Notes: generated from the sequence alone by a model not told the origin. A stretch of DNA of 64,000 nucleotides from Ruminococcaceae bacterium UBA6353 (GCA_002437905.1 DJRT01000019.1:24284-88283); one strand, 5' to 3'. Positions 15,948-24,987 are shown, numbered from the stretch's first letter. Numbers and translations are program-made.

Positions 15948-18455
15948 ATGGAGGAACAATCCACACCCTTGGCCAAGCTGATTACGGTGGATCTGGATAA
16001 GGAAATGCGCAAGCGCTTTCTGGAATATTCTATGTCGGTTATCGTGGCGCGCGCCCTGCCGGATGTGCGTGACGGACTAAAGCCGGTGCACCGCCGCATT
16101 CTGTATACCATGCATGAGGATGGACTGACCCCGGATAAAGCCTTCCGCAAATCGGCCACCACCGTGGGCGATGTGCTGGGACACTACCACCCGCACGGTG
16201 ATGCATCGGTTTACGATGCCATGGTGCGTCTGGCACAGGATTTCTCCCTGCGCTATCCGCTGGTGGACGGCCACGGCAACTTCGGTTCAATCGACGGCCA
16301 TCCGGCGGCTGCCTACCGGTATACCGAGGCACGGCTGAGCAAGATGAGCCTGGATATGCTGGCGGATATCGACAAGGAGACCGTCGATTTCATGCCCAAC
16401 TTCGATAACACCACCGAGGAGCCGGTGGTGCTGCCCTCGCGCTTTCCCAATCTGCTGGTTAACGGCTCTTCCGGTATTGCCGTGGGTATGGCCACCAACA
16501 TTCCGCCGCACAACCTGCGCGAGGTGGTGGATGCCATCTGCCTGCTGATCGAAAACCCGGAGGCCGATCTGCCGGAGATTATGGAGTGTATCAAGGGTCC
16601 CGATTTCCCGACCGGCGGCATTATCATGGGCCGCAGCGGCATCCGGGCGGCCTATGCCACCGGCCGCGGCCGCATAACGGTACGGGCGCGTGCAGAAATT
16701 GAGGAGAGCGGCAACCGCAACCGCATTGTTATCAGTGAGATCCCCTATATGGTAAACAAGCTGAACCTGGTCAAGAGCATCATTGACCTGGTGGATGATA
16801 AGCGTATTGAGGGCATCCACGATGTGGTGGATCACTCCAGCATGGAGGGTATGCGCATCCTGATCGACCTGAAAAAGGATGCCGTGCCGCAGGTGGTGCT
16901 CAATCAGCTGTATGCCTATACACAGATGCAGGTCACCTTCGGCGCCATTATGCTGGCACTGGTGGACGGCACCCCCAAGGTGCTGACCCTCAAGCAGATG
17001 CTGGAGGAGTATATCAAATTCCAGGAAGAGGTTATCACCCGCCGCACCCTCTACAATCTGCGCAAGACCAAAGAGCGTGAGCACATTGTTGAGGCGCTGA
17101 AAAAAGCGGTGGACTTCATCGACGAGGTCATCAACATCATCCGCAATGCGCGGGATGTGGCTACGGCCAAGGAAAAGCTGTGTGAGCGCTTCGGTTTTGA
17201 CGATGTGCAGGCCGATGCGATCGTGAAGATGCAGCTGGGCAAGCTGGCCGGTCTGGAGCGCCAGAAGATCGAGGACGAGCTGGGCGCGCTGCAGATGAAG
17301 ATTGCCGAATATGAGGGCATCCTGGCCGATGAACACAAGATCAAGGAGATCGTGAAGGACGAATGCCTCAAGATGCGGGATAAGTACGGCGATGAACGCC
17401 GTACCGAGATCTCGATCGTCTCCGGCGAGGTGGATATCGAAGATCTGATCCCGGAGGAGGAGAGCGTACTGACCCTGACCGATGCCGGCTATATCAAGCG
17501 CCAGCCGATGGACAGCTACACGGCGCAGCGCCGCGGCGGCAAGGGGATCAAGGGTCTTTCCACCCGTGAGGAGGATGTGATCCGCGATATGTTCGTATGC
17601 TCCAGCCATGACCAGGTGATGTTCTTCACCAATCTTGGCCGGGTGTACAAGCTGAAGTGCTTTGAGGTGCCGGAGGGCAGCCGCACAGCCAAGGGCATGA
17701 ACATCATCAATCTGCTGCCGCTGCAGCCGGGGGAGAAGGTTTCTGCCATGATCCGGCTGGAGGACTGCGTGGAGGGCCGCTATCTGAGCATGATCACCCG
17801 CCGCGGTATTATCAAGCGCACCCGTCTGGATGCCTATGCCAATGTGCGTAAGGGCGGCCTGATCGCCATTGATCTGGATGAGGGCGATGAGCTGGTGCGG
17901 GTACAGACCACCGACGGAAACACCCAGCTGCTGGTGGCCACTGCGGACGGCATGGCTATCCGCTTTGATGAAAACGATGCCCGCGTGGTGGGTCGTACGG
18001 CCCGCGGCGTGAAGGCGCTCAATCTGGCGCCGGAGGATGCAGTGGTCGGCATGGAGCCGGTGGATCCCGCCCGCCTGCTGCTGACGGTTTCCGAAACCGG
18101 GTACGGCCGCCTGAGCAGCTTTGATGAATACCGCGTGCAGTCCCGCGGCGGCAAGGGCCTGACCAACTACCACACCGAGCGGTATGGCCGCGTGATCGGC
18201 ATTGCCTCTGTCACGCCGGAGCAGGATCTGATCCTGATGGCCTCCAACAGTGTGATGATCCGTATGCTGATCGGCGAGATCCGTCAGTGCAGCCGTACCT
18301 CCAAGGGCGTGCGGGTGATGCGGATGCCGGAGGGGGTATCCATTGTGTCCATTGCCGTGACGGATCACGAAGAGGGCGAGGAGCTGACCCATCCGGAGGA
18401 TGACGGCACCGCCGATGAGGGCGCCGAGCCGGAAATGGCGGAGGAGCAGGAATAA
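15948..18455 (+). CDS. gyrA: DNA gyrase subunit A
   Basis: Breakage-reunion subunit of DNA gyrase. 835 residues with the winged-helix domain, the catalytic tyrosine in AAYRYTEARLSKM (near residue 123), the quinolone region HPHGDASVYDAMVRLAQ, and a C-terminal beta-pinwheel whose GyrA box is QRRGGKGIKG. The quinolone positions usually Ser83 and Asp87 read Ser and Tyr-Asp (DASVYD), the wild-type form in Gram-positives. An acidic tail closes the protein. Confidence 0.98.
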   Translation: MEEQSTPLAKLITVDLDKEMRKRFLEYSMSVIVARALPDVRDGLKPVHRRILYTMHEDGLTPDKAFRKSATTVGDVLGHYHPHGDASVYDAMVRLAQDFSLRYPLVDGHGNFGSIDGHPAAAYRYTEARLSKMSLDMLADIDKETVDFMPNFDNTTEEPVVLPSRFPNLLVNGSSGIAVGMATNIPPHNLREVVDAICLLIENPEADLPEIMECIKGPDFPTGGIIMGRSGIRAAYATGRGRITVRARAEIEESGNRNRIVISEIPYMVNKLNLVKSIIDLVDDKRIEGIHDVVDHSSMEGMRILIDLKKDAVPQVVLNQLYAYTQMQVTFGAIMLALVDGTPKVLTLKQMLEEYIKFQEEVITRRTLYNLRKTKEREHIVEALKKAVDFIDEVINIIRNARDVATAKEKLCERFGFDDVQADAIVKMQLGKLAGLERQKIEDELGALQMKIAEYEGILADEHKIKEIVKDECLKMRDKYGDERRTEISIVSGEVDIEDLIPEEESVLTLTDAGYIKRQPMDSYTAQRRGGKGIKGLSTREEDVIRDMFVCSSHDQVMFFTNLGRVYKLKCFEVPEGSRTAKGMNIINLLPLQPGEKVSAMIRLEDCVEGRYLSMITRRGIIKRTRLDAYANVRKGGLIAIDLDEGDELVRVQTTDGNTQLLVATADGMAIRFDENDARVVGRTARGVKALNLAPEDAVVGMEPVDPARLLLTVSETGYGRLSSFDEYRVQSRGGKGLTNYHTERYGRVIGIASVTPEQDLILMASNSVMIRMLIGEIRQCSRTSKGVRVMRMPEGVSIVSIAVTDHEEGEELTHPEDDGTADEGAEPEMAEEQE

Positions 18456-18490
18456 AAGCTGCGCCGACAGCCGCCCGTGAATAAAGCTGA

Positions 18491-18526
18491 AACCGGCCGT
18501 GCCTTGGATTGTACGGCCGGTTTTTG
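18491..18526 (+). terminator. gyrA terminator
   Basis: AACCGGCCGT and ACGGCCGGTT form a perfect 10-bp stem with a 12-nt loop, followed by a T-run. It lies 36 bp after the gyrA stop. Confidence 0.88.
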
Positions 18527-18566
18527 TTCCTATACCCTATACGATGAAGAAAAGAGGGGAAACGCT

Positions 18567-19565
18567 GTGCATACGAAAACTATCCGCCGCCTGTGTGCGC
18601 TGCTGGCACTATGTCTTGTGTGTGTGCCGCTCAGCGCCAGTGGCCGGCATCTACCGGCGTCTATGGTGTTTCCCTCCGAGCAGGCCGATGCCGCCCTGCC
18701 GCCGCCGCTGACCGCCACCCTGCAGGGAAAAACCGTGACCATGGCCTACACCGCCATCACGGCGATCCCGTGGCCGACCGATGTGCGCCCGACCTGGTTC
18801 CATAACGGCTTTATGCCGGTATATGGCTATGTGAATCCGGAAACCGGCGAGACCGCGGCCGGCGGCGCCTATATGAACACAACCGGCCGTATAATATGCG
18901 AACCAATATACGACGAGTTGTATGATTTTGACGATACCGGCTTTGCCATAGCAGAGAAATCGACCGATGGATCGGGGCTGTCGCTGTACGAATATGAGTG
19001 GGCACGCCGCTATGGACAATCCTTTTATCCGCGCAGCGGGCAGGGGGCGGAGTATGTCTACATCAACCGCAATGGCGAGGCTTTTGCCTGCGCAGACACT
19101 GCCGACGAGCTGTCATTGACCAAAACGGAGCCGCCGCCGCTATATGGCTATACGGCCGGGTATCTGCTGGAAAGGGTAAAAGGCCGCTATCGCGTGCTGG
19201 ACAGCACCGGTGCCGTGGTTGCAACGCTGCCCAAGGCGGTGACCACCGCCGAGCGCGCCGGCGGCGGCGCAATCATTGCCACCGCGGTCGATCCGGAAAC
19301 CGGCCGGGAGACGGCAAGCCTGTATTCCGCTGCCGGCCGCCGGCTGACCAAGCAGCCGCTGCAGCGCATTGGCGGCTTTGAGGCGGGGCTGGCGCCGTTT
19401 CTGCAGGACGGCCGGCTGGGGCTGCTGGCCGAAACCGGAAAAATTGTTATCCCCGCCACCTGGCCGGTGGAGGTGGAGCCGGAGGATCATTTTTTGCTGT
19501 TCGAGGGGCTGCTGGCGGTCAACACCGGCGGCTATATCAGCATTATCCGGGTGGAGCAGAAATAA
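18567..19565 (+). CDS. Secreted protein with WG-like beta repeats
   Basis: About 332 residues. A signal peptide is evident: basic HTKTIRRL, then a hydrophobic ALLALCLVCVPLSASG. The mature part has degenerate repeats of the WG type: GYVNPETGETAAGGAYMN, GRIICEPIYDELYDF, YVYINRNGEAF, GRYRVLDSTGAVV, DGRLGLLAETGKIVIPATW. These resemble WG_beta_rep domains of Clostridia and Bacteroidetes, whose role is unknown. The GTG start at 18567 has AGAGGGG 7 nt upstream and makes a clean signal peptide; a longer frame back to 18477 overlaps the gyrA terminator. A terminator follows directly. Confidence 0.75.
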   Translation: MHTKTIRRLCALLALCLVCVPLSASGRHLPASMVFPSEQADAALPPPLTATLQGKTVTMAYTAITAIPWPTDVRPTWFHNGFMPVYGYVNPETGETAAGGAYMNTTGRIICEPIYDELYDFDDTGFAIAEKSTDGSGLSLYEYEWARRYGQSFYPRSGQGAEYVYINRNGEAFACADTADELSLTKTEPPPLYGYTAGYLLERVKGRYRVLDSTGAVVATLPKAVTTAERAGGGAIIATAVDPETGRETASLYSAAGRRLTKQPLQRIGGFEAGLAPFLQDGRLGLLAETGKIVIPATWPVEVEPEDHFLLFEGLLAVNTGGYISIIRVEQK

Positions 19566-19569
19566 ACCG

Positions 19570-19600
19570 GGCAACAGGCATTTCGCCTGTTGCCTTTTTC
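19570..19600 (+). terminator. Terminator overlapping the next promoter
   Basis: GGCAACAGGC-atttc-GCCTGTTGCC followed by five T residues. The right arm also contains the -35 of the PHP gene promoter. Confidence 0.9.
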
Positions 19601-19618
19601 GTTTCTCCGGGGTATAAT
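19590..19618 (+). promoter_or_regulatory. Promoter of the PHP phosphoesterase gene
   Basis: TTGCCT (19590-19595) and TATAAT (19613-19618) have a 17-bp spacer; the -35 lies in the terminator stem. Confidence 0.7.
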
Positions 19619-19642
19619 CAAAGAAAAAACGAGGTGGTACCA

Positions 19643-20518
19643 ATGTATACAGATATGTACGGCAAGCAGCGTATGAAGATCAATCTGCATCTGCACACGA
19701 CCGATTCCGACGGCCACCGCACGCCGGAGGAGGCAGCGGCGATCTACCGGGCTGCCGGCTACGATATGGTGGCCATCACCGACCACCGCCAGTACCATGA
19801 AAGCGGCAGCATCGGTGGGCTGCGCATCCTCGGCGGCGGCGAATACAATACCCCCGGCATTGACGGTGCCCGGGGGGTGTACCATATCCTGGCGCTGGGC
19901 TGCACGCAGCCCCCGCAGCCGGCCATGGAGCAGGGGCCGCAGGCCATTCTGAATGAGATCCACCGCTGCGGCGGGCTGGCGGTGCTGGCGCATCCGGCAT
20001 GGTCGCTGAATACCGTTGACCGTGTGGAACAGCTGACCGGCGTGGACGCAACCGAAATCTACAATACCGTTTCCGATGCGCATGAATCCAGCCGCCCGTA
20101 TTCCGGTGGCTTTGTGGATGCGGCCGCCTGCCGGGGACTGCTGTATCCGCTGCTGGCTACGGACGATGTGCACTATTACGACGGCAGCGATGAAACCCGC
20201 TCATATATCCTGCTGGATTGCCCGCCGGACGCCCCCGATGCAGCGGTACTGCAGGCCATCCGGGAAAAACGCTTCTTCGCCACGCAGGGGCCGGAGCTGC
20301 ACCTGACGGTGGAGGGGGACGAGGCTGTGGTGCACTGCAGCCCGGCGGTGCGCATCGCCTTCTTCACCAACAGTGCGTGGGGCAGCGGCCACGGCCACCG
20401 CGGCGAGAGACTGACCGAGGCGCGCTGCCCGCTGGCGGCGCAGGATACCTTTATCCGTGCCGAGGTGACCGACGCGCAGGGTAACATGGCCTGGAGCAAC
20501 ACCATCCGGCTGAAATAA
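19643..20518 (+). CDS. PHP-domain metal-dependent phosphoesterase
   Basis: 291 residues of the polymerase and histidinol phosphatase (PHP) superfamily. The metal-binding motifs are in order: NLHLHTTDSDGHRTPEE, AITDHRQYH, GGGEYNT, LAHPAWS and ATDDVHYYD. This is the TrpH/YciV-like architecture; characterised relatives are phosphoesterases on nucleotides or short RNA, but the substrate here is unknown. The last 70 residues are a small beta domain. ATG at 19643 has GAGGTG 6 nt upstream. Monocistronic between two terminators. Confidence 0.85.
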   Translation: MYTDMYGKQRMKINLHLHTTDSDGHRTPEEAAAIYRAAGYDMVAITDHRQYHESGSIGGLRILGGGEYNTPGIDGARGVYHILALGCTQPPQPAMEQGPQAILNEIHRCGGLAVLAHPAWSLNTVDRVEQLTGVDATEIYNTVSDAHESSRPYSGGFVDAAACRGLLYPLLATDDVHYYDGSDETRSYILLDCPPDAPDAAVLQAIREKRFFATQGPELHLTVEGDEAVVHCSPAVRIAFFTNSAWGSGHGHRGERLTEARCPLAAQDTFIRAEVTDAQGNMAWSNTIRLK

Positions 20519-20535
20519 ACCGCACAGACGGCCAG

Positions 20536-20584
20536 GCCGGCAGTGACAGGGGAGTGAATTCTTCTGCCACTGCCGGCTTTTTTC
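20536..20584 (+). terminator. Terminator after the PHP gene
   Basis: GCCGGCAGTG (20536-20545) pairs with CACTGCCGGC (20568-20577), followed by a T-run; the loop is long (22 nt). Confidence 0.75.
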
Positions 20585-20592
20585 AAAAAGGC

Positions 20593-20647
20593 TTGACAAG
20601 AGCGCTCTACTGTGTTAGAGTGATTACGCGCTCTACCGCAGTAGAGC
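20593..20647 (+). promoter_or_regulatory. Promoter and two BlaI-type operator dyads
   Basis: TTGACA (20593-20598) is followed at 18 bp by TAGAGT (20617-20622). Two dyads share CTCTAC/GTAGAG arms: CTCTA-ctgtgt-TAGAG (20605-20620) between -35 and -10, and the perfect GCTCTAC-cgca-GTAGAGC (20630-20647) just after the start point. They immediately precede the BlaI-family gene, so autoregulation is the natural reading. Confidence 0.8.
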
Positions 20648-20664
20648 AGAAAGGAGTGTCTGTC

Positions 20665-21039
20665 ATGGCCGTTTCCCCGAAGATTTTTGAAAGTGAATAC
20701 CGGTTTTGCCTTATTCTGTGGGCACATGAGCCGATCCGGAGCAGCGAACTGGTGCGTCTGTGCCGCGAACAGCTTGGCTGGAAGCCCACCACCACCTATA
20801 CTGTGATCAAGCGGCTGTCCGCGCGCGGTGTGGTGCAGAACGAAAACAGCCTGGTGACCTCTCTGGTGAGCAAAGAGGCGGTGCAGGCCGCCGAAATTGA
20901 TGAAATGGTGGAAAAAACCTTTGAAGGCTCCCTTCCGGCCTTTATTGCGGCATTCACAAAGCACCGGAGCCTGTCCGAAAAGGAAATTGCCGAGGTGCAG
21001 AGCATGATTGACCGCTTCCGGAAGGAGGGGACAGAGTGA
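20665..21039 (+). CDS. BlaI/MecI/CopY-family transcriptional repressor
   Basis: 124-residue winged-helix repressor. Family landmarks are LWAHEPIRSSELVR, WKPTTTYTVIKRLSARGVV (recognition helix and wing) and a C-terminal dimerisation helix bundle (LSEKEIAEVQSMIDRFR). BlaI-type repressors bind paired dyads and are removed by proteolysis triggered by a partner M56 membrane protease. AAGGAG precedes the ATG. The stop overlaps the start of the M56 gene by 4 bp, which makes the pair a single regulatory unit. No beta-lactamase gene is adjacent. Confidence 0.92.
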   Translation: MAVSPKIFESEYRFCLILWAHEPIRSSELVRLCREQLGWKPTTTYTVIKRLSARGVVQNENSLVTSLVSKEAVQAAEIDEMVEKTFEGSLPAFIAAFTKHRSLSEKEIAEVQSMIDRFRKEGTE

Positions 21040-22691
21040 GTGCCGTCTTTTTGGGGTTTGTCAACCGCGGCATCACGGCCGGCTGGATTGTGCTGGCGGT
21101 GCTGCTGCTCCGGCTGCTGTTCAAACGGGCGCCGAAATGGCTCACCGTTCTTCTGTGGGGCATGGTGGCTGTGCGCCTTATTTGCCCATTTACCATTGAA
21201 AGCGTCCTGAGCCTTGTTCCGAGTGCGCAGACGCTTGATCCCGCCGACCTGCTGGCGACCGTGCCGCAGGTGCACACGGGGGTGCCTATCCTCAATCAGA
21301 CAATCAACCCGCTTGTGGCCAATTCGCTGACGGCCGATCCCACGGCCAGCGTCAATCCTCTGCAGATTGCGGTGTCGGCTCTTGCAGCAGTGTGGCTTAC
21401 CGGTGTGGCGGCGCTGCTGGTTTACGGTATTGTCAGCTGTCTGCGCGTGAAAGGCAGGATCCGCACGGCTATCCCGCTTCAGGGTGCGGTCTTCGAGAGC
21501 GAAAATATCCGCTCCCCCTTTGTTTTTGGCGTTTTTCGGCCAAAAATTTATTTGCCGCGTGGGCTGTGTGAGCCGGATCGGGCATATGTGATCGCCCATG
21601 AGCAGGCGCATATCCGGCGCGGGGATCCTGTGTGGAAGCCGCTTGGCTTTCTGCTGTTGACGCTCTACTGGTTCCAGCCGCTGCTGTGGCTTGCCTATGC
21701 GCTGCTGTGCCGGGATATTGAGCTGGCCTGCGATGAAAAGGCGGTCAGGCCGCTGACACCGGCGCAGCGGGCGGCATACTCGCAGGCGCTGCTGAACTGC
21801 AGCACCGGCCGCCATACGGTTGCCGCCTGCCCGCTGGCGTTCGGCGAGGTGGGGGTAAAGGGCCGCGTGAGCTCTGTGCTGCGCTATAAAAAGCCGGCCG
21901 TCTGGATCGTGGCGGCGGCCATCGCCGCCGGCGGCATTGCGGCCGTGTGCTTTTTGACCGATCCCGCTTCGACTCAGTTGAAGGACATTGGTAACCGCAT
22001 ATCCGGCAGCGTGGCGGAGGACACGGCCGCGGTATGGATATCCGCCGACGGAGAAAGCTATCATGCGGCCGGCGCGGTGGATCACAGTCTGCTGCAGGAG
22101 CTTGGCGGGCTTTCCGTCTCGCGTGAACGGTTCGTTCTGCGCCGCAGGGCGGACGAGGACGCCGCCTATACCCTCATTCTGCAAACGGCGCAGGAGTCCG
22201 GGGCGACGGTGCGCTCCGCTATTGCCGGCACATACATCTGCTTCAACAGCGATTTTAGCCTGGTCTACCTCCGTGCGGGGGAGAAGTCCACGCCAAGCTA
22301 TCGCGTGCGCGTGCCCGCCGAGGCCAAAAGGCTTTGCACGGCCATTGCCGGGTACAGCGGCAGCCCGGACGACGATATCGTGCAGCTGTACGAGGCGACC
22401 CCGGCAGAGCAGCTTGAGGAGGCATACGACCGGGAAGAGCCGGTGATCAGCATCCGGCACGCCAGAACACGGGATGGGCAGTGGCTCTGTAATGGCCGCA
22501 CATACCGCTACCGGCTGGAGATCACCGGCCGGCTGAGCCACGCGGCAAAGCAGACCACCTATATTGTGTTGAGCAATACGCCCGATATCCCATTCGACCG
22601 GGTTTGGCCGGCAAGCGGCTTCGGCAGCCATACAGACGAGTATTTTCTGCCCGACGAGGCGGTGATCGTCGGTCTGCGCACTTTTTCCTGA
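21036..22691 (+). CDS. BlaR1/MecR1-like M56 family membrane metalloprotease
   Basis: 551 residues. The N-terminal half has several transmembrane helices and the zinc-protease motif HEQAH near residue 188, followed by DIELACDEKAV, which supplies the third ligand; this is the M56 pattern. The C-terminal 220 residues after a transmembrane helix (VAAAIAAGGIAAVCFL) do not resemble the penicillin-binding sensor domain of BlaR1; no SxxK or KTG motif was found. It probably senses another signal and cleaves or inactivates the upstream repressor. GTG start with AGGAGGGG upstream, coupled to the repressor gene. Confidence 0.85.
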   Translation: MSAVFLGFVNRGITAGWIVLAVLLLRLLFKRAPKWLTVLLWGMVAVRLICPFTIESVLSLVPSAQTLDPADLLATVPQVHTGVPILNQTINPLVANSLTADPTASVNPLQIAVSALAAVWLTGVAALLVYGIVSCLRVKGRIRTAIPLQGAVFESENIRSPFVFGVFRPKIYLPRGLCEPDRAYVIAHEQAHIRRGDPVWKPLGFLLLTLYWFQPLLWLAYALLCRDIELACDEKAVRPLTPAQRAAYSQALLNCSTGRHTVAACPLAFGEVGVKGRVSSVLRYKKPAVWIVAAAIAAGGIAAVCFLTDPASTQLKDIGNRISGSVAEDTAAVWISADGESYHAAGAVDHSLLQELGGLSVSRERFVLRRRADEDAAYTLILQTAQESGATVRSAIAGTYICFNSDFSLVYLRAGEKSTPSYRVRVPAEAKRLCTAIAGYSGSPDDDIVQLYEATPAEQLEEAYDREEPVISIRHARTRDGQWLCNGRTYRYRLEITGRLSHAAKQTTYIVLSNTPDIPFDRVWPASGFGSHTDEYFLPDEAVIVGLRTFS

Positions 22692-22702
22692 AAGAAACCA
22701 GG

Positions 22703-22740
22703 TTCCCGGCGGCACGGGCGAAAGACTGTGCCGCCGGGAA
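22703..22740 (+). other. GC-rich hairpin after the M56 gene
   Basis: TTCCCGGCGGCAC and GTGCCGCCGGGAA form a perfect 13-bp stem about 12 bp after the stop codon. No T-run follows directly, so termination is uncertain. Confidence 0.55.
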
Positions 22741-22756
22741 TGTTTCATGTGAAACA
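22741..22756. promoter_or_regulatory. parS-like centromere site
   Basis: TGTTTCATGTGAAACA is one base from the common bacterial parS palindrome TGTTTCACGTGAAACA. It is 2.3 kb from noc, and a second copy lies just upstream of noc. Confidence 0.8.
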
Positions 22757-22786
22757 CAAGAAATTTCAGAAAATCAAAATTTGTTA

Positions 22787-22815
22787 TTGACAAATGCGGA
22801 TCATGCGGGTATAAT
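22787..22815 (+). promoter_or_regulatory. pyrR-uraA promoter
   Basis: TTGACA (22787-22792), 17-bp spacer, TATAAT (22810-22815): full consensus. Confidence 0.93.
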
Positions 22816-22834
22816 AGCCCATGATAAAGCGTTC

Positions 22835-22962
22835 TTTAAGAGCGGTACAGAGAGACCGACAAGAAAGCACATAGGGTTGACAGGCGCACTGGGTGTATCG
22901 GGCGTGCTGCGGCCGTTTTTGTGAGGATCTTGTCGGATTGTGCCGACAGGGTCATTTTTTTA
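22835..22962 (+). promoter_or_regulatory. PyrR-controlled transcription attenuator
   Basis: The leader contains a PyrR-type binding loop (CGGT-ACAGAGAG-ACCG, about 22843-22858). The terminator is an 11-bp stem, GATCTTGTCGG with CCGACAGGGTC (22926-22953), followed by TTTTTT. CCGACAAGA (22856-22864) is exactly complementary to TCTTGTCGG (22928-22936) and can act as the antiterminator arm. PyrR with UMP should stabilise the binding loop, free the terminator and lower pyrR-uraA expression. Confidence 0.85.
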
Positions 22963-22990
22963 TGCTTGCTGGAAAGGGGAGACAGACCGT

Positions 22991-23545
22991 ATGGCCGCAG
23001 CCACCGGAGCAAGAAAAGCCATTTTGATGGACGAGGCTACCGTCAACCGCACGATGATGCGCATGGCGCATGAGATTGTAGAGAAAAACCGCGGCACGGA
23101 CGGTCTGGTGCTGGTGGGTATCCAGCGGCGCGGTGCGCCGATGGCCGCCACCCTGCAGCGCAATATTGCCCGCATTGAGGGGGCTGAGGTGCCCTGCGGA
23201 ACGCTGGATATCAATTTCTATCGGGATGATTTGACCAGGGCGGCGGACTCCCCGGTGTTCAAGCGGGCGGAGATGCCGTTCAGTATAGTCGATAAGACGG
23301 TGGTGCTGGTGGACGATGTGCTGTTCACCGGCCGCACCGTGCGGGCGGCGATCGAGGCGATCTTCTCGCTGGGGCGGCCGCGGGCCATCCAGCTGGCCAT
23401 CCTCATTGACCGCGGCCACCGTGAGCTGCCCATCCGGGCGGACTATGTGGGCAAGAGTATCCCGACCTCCATGCAGGAGACGGTGGCGGTGAAGCTGCCG
23501 GAATACGACGGCGAGACCGCCGTGGAGCTGCTGGAGCGCACCTGA
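22991..23545 (+). CDS. pyrR: Bifunctional pyr operon regulator / uracil phosphoribosyltransferase
   Basis: RNA-binding attenuation protein that senses UMP, with weak uracil phosphoribosyltransferase activity. 184 residues, typical of the family. Key motifs: MDEATVNRTMMRMAHEIVE, VGIQRRGAPMA, LDINFYRDDL, the PRPP-binding loop VVLVDDVLFTGRTVRAA, and the C-terminal GKSIPTSMQETVAVKL. The ATG at 22991 is used; the frame extends upstream into the attenuator terminator. It lies directly behind the predicted PyrR attenuator and in front of uraA, so the protein controls its own message. Confidence 0.95.
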   Translation: MAAATGARKAILMDEATVNRTMMRMAHEIVEKNRGTDGLVLVGIQRRGAPMAATLQRNIARIEGAEVPCGTLDINFYRDDLTRAADSPVFKRAEMPFSIVDKTVVLVDDVLFTGRTVRAAIEAIFSLGRPRAIQLAILIDRGHRELPIRADYVGKSIPTSMQETVAVKLPEYDGETAVELLERT

Positions 23546-23607
23546 AGGTGTTTATCCCCCGCTGGGGGGGTCAACATAGAAAAAACAATCATGCAGGAGG
23601 AACGATC

Positions 23608-24987
23608 ATGAAACTGAACTATGACATCCAAGACCGGCCGAAGTTCGGCCAGCTGCTGGTGTTCGCCTTCCAGCAGCTGCTGGCGATCCTGGCGGCGACC
23701 ATTGCCGTGCCCACCATCGTCGGCAATGGGATGCAGCAGTCCGCTGCGCTGTTCGGCGCCGGTGTGGGTACCATCGTGTATCTGCTGTTCACCAAATTCC
23801 GCAGCCCGGTGTTCCTGGGCAGCTCCTTCGCGTTCATCGGCTCCATGCTGGCGGCGTTCGCCGGGGCGGTTTCGGTGCAGGCGGGCTATATGGGCCTGCT
23901 GCTGGGCGCGGTGTTCGCCGGCCTGGTGTATGTGGTGATCGCGCTGGTCGTCAAGGTGGCCGGCGTGGGCTGGATCAACAAGCTGATGCCTGCCGTGGTC
24001 ATCGGGCCCACCGTGTCCATCATCGGTCTGTCGCTGGCGGGCAACGCTGTGAGCGATCTGACGCTGGGCAAGGTGCTGGATGCCGAGGGCAACTCCGTCG
24101 CCAATCCCTACATCTGCCTGATCTGCGGCCTGGTGACCCTGTTCACGGTCATGCTCTGCTCCGCCTATGGTAAGAAAATGACCAAGCTGATCCCGTTCAT
24201 CCTGGGTATCCTCGCCGGCTATGCCGTGGCGGCGATCTTCACCGTCATCGGCAATGTGACCGACAACCCCGCCCTGCAGGTCATCAACTTCAGTGTGTTC
24301 GAGGGGCTCAAATTCTTCGAGGTGCCGGACTTCACCTTCCTGGAGGCCTTCAAGGGCACCAAGGAAATCACCGGCCAGTACATCGCTACGGTAGCGGTCG
24401 CCTATGTGCCGGTGGCTTTCGTGGTGTTCGCTGAGCACATCGCCGACCACAAGAACCTCAGCTCGGTCATCGGTAAGGATCTGCTGGAGGAGCCCGGCCT
24501 GCACCGTACCCTGCTGGGTGACGGCGTCGGCTCCATCGCGGGTGCGTTCTTCGGCGGCTGCCCCAACACCACCTACGGTGAGTCGGTGGGCTGCGTGGCC
24601 ATCACCGGCAACGCCTCGGTGGTCACCATCCTGACCACGGCCATCCTGGCCATCGTGATCTCCTTCTTCGGCCCCTTCGTGACCTTCCTGGCCACCATCC
24701 CCAACTGCGTGATGGGCGGCGTGTGCGTGACCCTGTACGGGTTCATCGCGGTCTCCGGTCTGAAGATGATCCAGGATGTGGATCTGGGGCAGAACAAGAA
24801 CCTGTTTGTGGTCGCGACCATCCTGATCACCGGTATCGGCGGCCTGACCGTCTCCTTCGGTAAGGTGACCCTCACCGCTGTGGCCTGTGCCCTGATCCTC
24901 GGCATCATTGCAAACCTCCTGCTGAAAAATGCCAAAGAGGATGTGGCTGACGAGACCGTCGCGGACACCGAGACGGTTGCAAAATAA
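23608..24987 (+). CDS. uraA: Uracil permease (nucleobase:cation symporter-2 family)
   Basis: 459-residue inner membrane uracil:proton symporter with about 14 transmembrane segments. The family signature is visible in VVFAEHIADHKNLSSVIGKD, LLGDGVGSIAGAFFGGCPN and TTYGESVGCVAITGNASV, which carry the substrate-binding residues. GGAGG lies upstream of the ATG at 23608. It follows pyrR after 62 bp and is under the same PyrR attenuator, consistent with uracil salvage being reduced when UMP is high. Strongly biased codons suggest high expression. Confidence 0.94.
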   Translation: MKLNYDIQDRPKFGQLLVFAFQQLLAILAATIAVPTIVGNGMQQSAALFGAGVGTIVYLLFTKFRSPVFLGSSFAFIGSMLAAFAGAVSVQAGYMGLLLGAVFAGLVYVVIALVVKVAGVGWINKLMPAVVIGPTVSIIGLSLAGNAVSDLTLGKVLDAEGNSVANPYICLICGLVTLFTVMLCSAYGKKMTKLIPFILGILAGYAVAAIFTVIGNVTDNPALQVINFSVFEGLKFFEVPDFTFLEAFKGTKEITGQYIATVAVAYVPVAFVVFAEHIADHKNLSSVIGKDLLEEPGLHRTLLGDGVGSIAGAFFGGCPNTTYGESVGCVAITGNASVVTILTTAILAIVISFFGPFVTFLATIPNCVMGGVCVTLYGFIAVSGLKMIQDVDLGQNKNLFVVATILITGIGGLTVSFGKVTLTAVACALILGIIANLLLKNAKEDVADETVADTETVAK

